A DNA stretch of 6,231 nt from Planctomycetota bacterium. Lineage in GTDB: Bacteria; Planctomycetota; Phycisphaerae; Sedimentisphaerales; Anaerobacaceae. Positions 1-4,522 of the stretch are shown one piece after another; positions within the stretch are counted from its first letter, which is position 1, and each line of letters begins with the position of its first letter. The DNA lies in assembly GCA_013202635.1 (NCBI GenBank), contig JABMRO010000722.1, positions 1 to 6,231 of the forward strand. The letters are read 5' to 3'. Both the position numbers and the translations under genes were made by a program. The notes beneath the pieces are model-generated. The model was given only the letters and a program-made list of their open reading frames with translations, was not told where the DNA came from and did not search any database.

Positions 1-1041
1 AAAATCCGGATAAAAGGCAATCTGCCTGAACGTGTCATAGTGGGACAGACAACAAAGTTCAGGTATGTGCTCGAGAACACGGCACGCTTACCTGCATATA
101 ATCTCTGCGTGAGATTTAGTGCTTTGCCTGAGGCGATTGAGCAGGTCGGAGGCGGACACTTGATTACCCGCCTGGGGCCCGGCGAGACTGTCGAAGTGAC
201 TGTTGCGATACGATCCAGGCGGCGGGGCTATTACCGAATCAAGCATCCGATTTGTCGATCCAGCTTTCCTTTTAACTTGTTCAGTTTCGGCACATCGCCT
301 GAAGATGAGGAAACCCTTATCGTCCTTCCGCCTTTTTCTCTGCTCCAAATCTCCCTGAGAGGTCTAAGTCAAAATGTTTGTGCCGGCGGCACAAGGCTTG
401 TCGGCCAAAGGAGAGCTTTTCCTGAATACGTGGGAAACCGCCCTTTTTTGCCGGGGGATTCCCCTCGCAATACTGATGCCCGCGCCTGGGCCCGCCTGTC
501 TGTGCCGGCCACCAAGGAATACCACGATGATTTTGACAGGTGCACCGCGCTGATATTAGATACCTGCCTGCCTGAAGTCATGTCATTGTCAAGGTCAAAC
601 GAGAGCAAAGAACTCGAATCTGCCATCTCTCTTTGTGCTTCTGTGGCTTTTACAATCAACAATGATTGTTTTATCGAATTCCTTCTTGCCGGCCCCGAGT
701 TATATCAGTTCACTACCTGGCCAAAAATGATGCGCCTCGATAAAATACACGATATACTGGCGGGTGTCGAACCATCTAAAAGCTATTCTCTGGAAACGAT
801 ATCGCCGGTATTGGCAGGTCGGTTCCGTGAAATATCTGAAGTCTTTTTCGTTCTGTTGAGGCCGAACAAGGCATACCGGCAGTTACTGGAACTGGCCAAT
901 CAGGCCGGCTGCCACAGCACTGTTCTTCTTATAGGAGGGCCCAGTGCAGTGCATGTGGATGAGGATGATGTCGGATGGACTGAAAATGTTCGGTTCCTGT
1001 CCCCTGATGAGATATTGACGATGCAAATAAAACGCTTATGA
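1..1041 (+). CDS. DUF58 domain protein, 5' end missing
   Basis: The frame is open from base 1, so the true start lies upstream; 346 residues are visible. The GTG at 40 is only an internal in-frame codon. DUF58 proteins have a VWA-like domain and are usually membrane-anchored by two N-terminal helices, which are not visible here. Seen in order: a beta-rich segment (about residues 12-85) ending in RRGYYRI (74-80) and SFPFNLF (88-94), which matches the 'RG.Y ... PFGL' stretch before the core. Next comes the family signature: RPFLPGD (147-153), R156, 'ARAWAR' (160-165) and KEYHDDF (172-178), where most relatives read 'R.Y.PGD..R.IHWRSWAR ... KEF.DEF'. The strand ALILD (183-187) then begins the VWA-like fold. 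Compared with those relatives, the usual IHW is changed to TDA. The stop overlaps the start of the transglutaminase gene, so the two are probably co-translated. In the family these proteins accompany a MoxR ATPase and a TgpA-like protein; the exact role is unknown. Confidence 0.9.
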   Translation, partial: KIRIKGNLPERVIVGQTTKFRYVLENTARLPAYNLCVRFSALPEAIEQVGGGHLITRLGPGETVEVTVAIRSRRRGYYRIKHPICRSSFPFNLFSFGTSPEDEETLIVLPPFSLLQISLRGLSQNVCAGGTRLVGQRRAFPEYVGNRPFLPGDSPRNTDARAWARLSVPATKEYHDDFDRCTALILDTCLPEVMSLSRSNESKELESAISLCASVAFTINNDCFIEFLLAGPELYQFTTWPKMMRLDKIHDILAGVEPSKSYSLETISPVLAGRFREISEVFFVLLRPNKAYRQLLELANQAGCHSTVLLIGGPSAVHVDEDDVGWTENVRFLSPDEILTMQIKRL

Positions 1042-3095
1042 AGACACAAAAAGCCATCGCTATAGTTATAGTGCTGACAAGCTCGGTACTCACAGGGTGG
1101 GTTTCCGGGGATATAGCCTATCCGACTATACTCTGTGTGTTGGGGCTTTTGGGTTTGCAGCGGCGCTTTACATGGGACATCAAGCCGGAAAGACGTGTTA
1201 TCACGTCATTACTCCTGCTCTTTCTGGCGATTATGTTTTCACTTCACTACCGCTATGCCAGTTCCATCGGCCGGGCAGCTTATGGACAAGCGGCAACAGC
1301 TATTGCCTGGCAAACGATAGCCCGCTACTTCCTGGCTTCAATGATCCTAATATTATTTCTCGGAACACCTCAACAATTGCCACCTTCATTGGGATTGTTT
1401 CACGTCGCTGTCACAATCTCCGCTGGATCAGTTTTCTTACTTGATGATATGCATGTTACGTTTCGTCTGTTAGAGCTGCTCTCGGTTATTCTGGTCGTGC
1501 TTTATGCCGCGGCTGCACGTGGATCGATGGATACACCCGTTCCGGGGCGTATAGGACGTATGTCCCGCTGGATTTCTTTCGCCTTGATACTTATGATTAC
1601 TGTAAACAGCGGCTGGATCATTGACTCAGTACTCTATCGCCATGTCGAGGTTCTCTATCTTCCGGTTTTGTTCCAGAGAGGCGGTGCCTCCCTGGAGAGT
1701 ACAACAGACAGTATCTCACATGTGGGATTTTCCACCAGCGGCAAACTGTCAAGCGTGTTGTTAATCAAGGGAGAACAGGATTCAACGCCCGTGTTGAGCA
1801 TTACGTGTGATAGCAGTCCCGGCTACTTGAGGGCCATGGCATTTGATGTTTATCGTCAATCCGAATGGCTCGACCTGTCACACCAGGAGGTTCTCTTCCC
1901 TCAACAAAATATGCCGTTCGGCATGTATTTCATAGGCAGAACAAATGTCTTTCGCTTAGATAAGAAAGATGCTTCCAGATATAAATACATGACTGTCCGA
2001 CATGAATCCCGGTTCGATGATACTATGTTCACACCTCTGGGGACATCCTTGATTGCGGCGCCCCTTAAATTTAATTTGCTGATGCGTGACGACGACGATA
2101 TCATTTATAATCCGAAATTTCGCAGCGACCTGATTTACCGAATTGCCTACACGAAATCGTCTTCTCAAAAGCGCCCGACCGGAATGTTGAACATTCCTAA
2201 CGAACTTGACCCGCGTGTACGTCAACTGGCAGACAGAATTTTTGCAGGATGCAGCACAACGACCGAGAAAATCAATGCTGTTATTGACCACTTTCGAACC
2301 AACTACACCTATATGCTCGGACTGGACATCCCGGCCGGCCAGGACATGCTAACCCACTTTCTATTAGAGGAATCTACCGGATATTGCGAGTATTTTGCCT
2401 CCGGCGCTGCCATTCTGCTGCGTCTTGCCGGCGTGCCGACTCGATATGTTACTGGTTTTTTAGTCACAGAGAAAGAAGCTCAAAGTGAATTGTGGGTCGC
2501 GCGGAACATGGACGCTCATGCCTGGGCCGAAGCATGGGACCAGGAGCAGAACCAGTGGACAATTGTCGAAGCTACGGTAGGCAGGGATCTGGCCACGGCG
2601 TCCGCTGATGAACAGTCCGAACGGATGGGAGCCGGTACTGGTACTCTTACTCAGCTCCTGCAGGCTTTGTATCAATATGGTCTTGTTGGTGCGCTTGGCT
2701 GGTTATTCAATTCCTATGGCATACTTAATGGCTTGGTTCTACTGATAAGCCTTCTTGGCGGAGGGCTGGCCCTGGCCCTGTTACGATACAGGAGGAAGAA
2801 GTCTAAAAGTAAAACAAAGTTGAAGGGCTCGCAAAATCCGGAGCTTTTTACTTTGCACAAAATGCTGACCAGGATGGATCGCAAAGTTAAAGCCGCGGGC
2901 TCACAACGTCACTTTAGTGAGCCGTTACACGCTTTCTCTCAGCAGCTTCGGCAGCGAGACTCGGGTAATGGATTGTGGACAAGGATATCAGACTGGTATC
3001 TCGAATACGCGAATCTTCGCTACTGCAGCTCAATCAAGTCCGAGCGAGTGCAGGAGCTGCAAAAGCTTTCTAAAGGGCTGCGGGATTCCTTATGA
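1038..3095 (+). CDS. TgpA-like membrane transglutaminase-fold protein
   Basis: A 685-residue inner-membrane protein, normal length for the TgpA-like family. About seven hydrophobic helices lie in the N-terminal 195 residues (roughly 6-24, 26-40, 54-69, 97-110, 118-135, 141-160, 177-195). A long extracytoplasmic part follows, including YLRAMAFDVYRQSEW (263-277), which fits the family's 'YLRG..YD.Y....W'. The transglutaminase core is at about 385-515: Cys450 in STGYCEYFASGAAILLRLAG, then GVPTRYVTGF, then His494 in DAHAWAEAW. The third triad position, usually Asp in 'VDPT', is Glu511 in IVEATVG. One or two more helices (about 547-582) precede a basic RYRRKK stop-transfer and a cytoplasmic tail whose 'WYLEYANLRY' resembles the DUF4129 tail of relatives. 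The ATG sits in an ATGA overlap with the DUF58 stop and no clear SD precedes it, which points to translational coupling. The natural substrate is unknown. Activity on peptide or protein amides is a family-based guess. Confidence 0.92.
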   Translation: MKTQKAIAIVIVLTSSVLTGWVSGDIAYPTILCVLGLLGLQRRFTWDIKPERRVITSLLLLFLAIMFSLHYRYASSIGRAAYGQAATAIAWQTIARYFLASMILILFLGTPQQLPPSLGLFHVAVTISAGSVFLLDDMHVTFRLLELLSVILVVLYAAAARGSMDTPVPGRIGRMSRWISFALILMITVNSGWIIDSVLYRHVEVLYLPVLFQRGGASLESTTDSISHVGFSTSGKLSSVLLIKGEQDSTPVLSITCDSSPGYLRAMAFDVYRQSEWLDLSHQEVLFPQQNMPFGMYFIGRTNVFRLDKKDASRYKYMTVRHESRFDDTMFTPLGTSLIAAPLKFNLLMRDDDDIIYNPKFRSDLIYRIAYTKSSSQKRPTGMLNIPNELDPRVRQLADRIFAGCSTTTEKINAVIDHFRTNYTYMLGLDIPAGQDMLTHFLLEESTGYCEYFASGAAILLRLAGVPTRYVTGFLVTEKEAQSELWVARNMDAHAWAEAWDQEQNQWTIVEATVGRDLATASADEQSERMGAGTGTLTQLLQALYQYGLVGALGWLFNSYGILNGLVLLISLLGGGLALALLRYRRKKSKSKTKLKGSQNPELFTLHKMLTRMDRKVKAAGSQRHFSEPLHAFSQQLRQRDSGNGLWTRISDWYLEYANLRYCSSIKSERVQELQKLSKGLRDSL

Positions 3096-3215
3096 GCTTC
3101 TGGCGAGATAACGCGGTTACATAATAAGAGCTTTGTTTCTCACGACTTGCGAACTTTTGCTGTTTCCATAAGTATTTTTCAAATGGAGGCCTCTGAAACA
3201 AAAGAATCAGGTTAT

Positions 3216-3238
3216 TTCTTCAAGTGCCTGTTGAAGAA
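3216..3238. terminator. Weak hairpin between convergent genes
   Basis: Two perfect 8-base arms (TTCTTCAA at 3216-3223 and TTGAAGAA at 3231-3238) flank a 7-base loop, 17 bases past the stop of the - strand hydrolase gene. The stem is AT-rich and no U-run follows directly on either strand. On the - strand a loosely U-rich stretch (TTCTTTTGTTTC) begins about 9 bases after the stem. It could be a weak terminator for the hydrolase gene or for both converging genes. It is not a classic Rho-independent terminator, and an inverted repeat of this size can arise by chance. Nothing else convincing is seen in the 160-bp gap 3096-3255. Confidence 0.25.
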
Positions 3239-3255
3239 CTCCTGCATACGGTCAA

Positions 3256-4056
3256 CTATTCTGAAGCCGTGACCAGCGCCTTTGACTCCGGCTTCAATGC
3301 TTTTTTAATGACGGGTTTGAGCATTCTGGTCCAGGCATCGTAACCTTTGCTGTTCAGGTGCAGGTTGTCTTTTAGAAATAATCGTTCGTTAGGCTTGCCG
3401 TTACTTCCAAGTAACGGAGCTGAAGAATCAAAAATAAACAGACGCTTATCTTTGTCGGAAAATTCCTTTATCATCAAATTAGCTTCTTTCATCAGCGGCC
3501 AAAGTGACCAGCGGCTCAGGCTCGGTTTAATACCCACAAATATAATCCGTGTTGCCGCAAGCTCTTTGTGGACAAGATTAACAAATTTCCGGTAGTCATC
3601 GAATACTCGCTGTGGAGTTTTTCTGCCTGCGATGTCATTGTCACCTGCGTAAAACACTATCACCTTTGGCTTGTAAGGCAGGACAATTCGACGCGCAAAG
3701 TAATTTACGTCTGAAATATGACAGCCTCCAAAACCCCGATTTATCACTGGAAATTCCGTAAAATAGTCTCGCGTGGCCCATAATCGAATGCTGGAGCTGC
3801 CGACAAACAATACCGCATCGGGTGGAAATGAATTCTTGCTGTCCCATTCCTCAAAACTCTGGATTGTTGTTTCCCAGCGATTATTCTCGGGTTTGGCCGT
3901 CTTTGAATCCTTACTTCTAGAATCGCCGCCTGTGGACATTGCCTCATGTCGAATCTTCGGTTTATTCTCCCCAGAGCTAACACCACAGCTTTCGCTCAAA
4001 ATCAACATCGGCATCACGAGAAGTATAAACAGCTTAATTATCTTCCCTGGTTGCAT
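3256..4056 (-). CDS. Exported SGNH/GDSL-type hydrolase
   Basis: A 266-residue protein with the four conserved SGNH blocks (numbered from the ATG at 4056). Block I is FVGSSSIRLW, with Ser88 the likely nucleophile. Block II is NRGFGG (106-111). Block III is YAGDNDI, with Asn140 for the oxyanion hole. Block V is KDNLHLN, with Asp230 and His233. These enzymes hydrolyse esters of lipids, acetylated sugars or similar; this sequence does not reveal the substrate. The N-terminus has Lys5 and Lys8, a hydrophobic core (9-20) and Cys24 in LSESCG. This suggests export and possibly lipidation, but SES is a poor lipobox. A hydrophilic linker (about 25-62, rich in K, S, E, D) precedes the catalytic domain, as expected for a tethered enzyme. 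The frame extends to a GTG at 4074, but the ATG at 4056 has GAAAGG seven bases upstream and gives a cleaner signal sequence, so I chose it. The gene stands alone, convergent with the transglutaminase gene and divergent from the LamG gene. Confidence 0.9.
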   Translation of the reverse strand: MQPGKIIKLFILLVMPMLILSESCGVSSGENKPKIRHEAMSTGGDSRSKDSKTAKPENNRWETTIQSFEEWDSKNSFPPDAVLFVGSSSIRLWATRDYFTEFPVINRGFGGCHISDVNYFARRIVLPYKPKVIVFYAGDNDIAGRKTPQRVFDDYRKFVNLVHKELAATRIIFVGIKPSLSRWSLWPLMKEANLMIKEFSDKDKRLFIFDSSAPLLGSNGKPNERLFLKDNLHLNSKGYDAWTRMLKPVIKKALKPESKALVTASE

Positions 4057-4063
4057 AATTTTG

Positions 4064-4069
4064 CCTTTC
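4064..4069 (-). promoter_or_regulatory. SD site deciding hydrolase start
   Basis: On the - strand GAAAGG lies seven bases before the ATG at 4056. It falls inside the short extension that would be translated from the GTG at 4074, and that GTG has no SD-like sequence before it. This favours the 266-residue protein over the 272-residue one. Confidence 0.55.
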
Positions 4070-4269
4070 GTCACAATTCATTTTACGTTTCTTATCTTGA
4101 ACACCATATAAGGCTGCTGAAGCCCTTTATGGCACTAAGATACACAATATGCCGGATAAACGCAATTGCAATGGAGGGGATGTTTACCCACGTTTTTCCA
4201 TCATCCTCACCGCACCAAAGCATAATAAGCCATATCACCCTGTACTTTTTGATCCTTGTCAGGGTATGC

Positions 4270-4281
4270 ATTTTGCAAAAT
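4270..4281. repeat. 12-bp AT-rich palindrome next to promoter
   Basis: ATTTTGCAAAAT is a perfect 12-base palindrome. It overlaps a second one, AAAATATTTT (4277-4286). Together they end three bases before the candidate -35 box at 4289. The position would suit a regulator site or an AT-rich upstream element. Palindromes of this size are expected about once or twice in a window of this length, so position is the only argument. Confidence 0.3.
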
Positions 4282-4288
4282 ATTTTCC

Positions 4289-4318
4289 TTGACGGGGAGG
4301 TGGATAATTTGGTATAGA
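4289..4318 (+). promoter_or_regulatory. Candidate sigma70 promoter for the LamG gene
   Basis: TTGACG (4289-4294, five of six consensus bases) is followed after 18 bases by TATAGA (4313-4318); an overlapping GATAAT lies at 4317-4322. If used, the transcript would start near 4325 and carry a leader of about 200 bases before the ATG at 4523, including the six-codon frame at 4423. No better promoter was found nearer the gene. Promoters in this phylum are poorly characterised, so this is tentative. Confidence 0.4.
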
Positions 4319-4405
4319 TAATGTATGTGAATTTTTTACTGGGATAGTCGGCCGTCTTGGCTTTTGAGGTCTTCTAACGGACGCGATTTCTGAAATTTTC
4401 ATAAT

Positions 4406-4443
4406 AGAGGAGGATGTGTATTATGCGGGACATTGAGTTTTAA
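4406..4443 (+). CDS. Six-codon leader-like ORF with strong SD
   Basis: AGAGGAGG (4406-4413) is followed nine bases later by an ATG (4423) opening a frame of six codons (MRDIEF) that ends in TAA at 4441-4443. An in-frame ATG at 4414 abuts the SD too closely to be used. The spacing resembles the real start of the downstream gene (AAGGAGG, six bases, ATG). It might be a leader peptide, a remnant start of a lost gene, or chance; GGAGG-plus-ATG combinations do occur randomly. The 79 bases between its stop and the LamG gene contain no strong terminator and no run of regulatory codons. Confidence 0.25.
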
Positions 4444-4509
4444 TCTAAACTTTGTGCTTCGCAAGTGAGGATTTTCACATTTCAATTAACGAGCCATGTT
4501 TAATTTTTG

Positions 4510-4516
4510 AAGGAGG
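4510..4516 (+). promoter_or_regulatory. Shine-Dalgarno site of the LamG gene
   Basis: AAGGAGG lies six bases before the ATG at 4523. It is a near-perfect ribosome binding site and fixes the start, which is immediately followed by a good signal peptide. Confidence 0.85.
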
Positions 4517-4522
4517 ACTCTT

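Larger units (their letters stand above)
4057..4288. other. AT-rich divergent intergenic region, left part
   Basis: No convincing gene is seen. It should hold the - strand promoter of the hydrolase gene. The best candidate I can read is TTGCGT, 17 bases, TATCTT on the - strand (about 4164 down to 4136), which is weak. Bases 4108-4160 contain two mutually exclusive imperfect hairpins sharing one arm: ATAAGGCT (4108-4115) with AGCC+TTAT (4121-4130), or TTTATGGCA (4126-4134) with TGCC+ATAAA (4150-4160). Each has a two-base bulge. On the - strand these would lie in or near the hydrolase leader. This may be chance in AT-rich DNA. Confidence 0.35.

Noticed and set aside
378..394. Hairpin TTGTGCC / GGCACAA with a three-base loop in the DUF58 gene
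   Set aside because: Seven-base arms are expected several times by chance in a window this long. It lies inside a conserved coding region and has no U-run.
2085..2100. Run of four Asp residues in the transglutaminase protein as a calcium-binding motif
   Set aside because: The run (residues 351-354) has no surrounding pattern of a known calcium-binding loop and is probably a surface turn.
2898..2923. Inverted repeat GGCTCAC / GTGAGCC in the tail of the transglutaminase gene
   Set aside because: Within chance expectation and inside coding sequence, with no linked signal.
3183..3272. A 29-codon frame on the + strand between the convergent genes
   Set aside because: No SD, no recognisable product, and it runs into the 3' end of the hydrolase gene on the opposite strand; most likely chance.
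3946..4317. Open frame of 123 codons on the + strand, antisense to the hydrolase start and into the gap
   Set aside because: Its first third mirrors the hydrolase gene on the other strand, the rest is low-complexity AT-rich sequence, no SD precedes the ATG, and the product resembles no family. A shorter internal start (4171) with a hydrophobic stretch also lacks a properly spaced SD.
4342..4390. Riboswitch-like or terminator-like folding in the GC-richer part of the LamG leader
   Set aside because: Only a four-base stem (CCGT / ACGG) around a long loop could be found, with no U-run and no match to a riboswitch core I know.
4474..4504. TTCACA and TTTAAT as a promoter close to the LamG start
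   Set aside because: The spacing is 19 bases and transcription would begin at the SD itself, leaving no usable leader.
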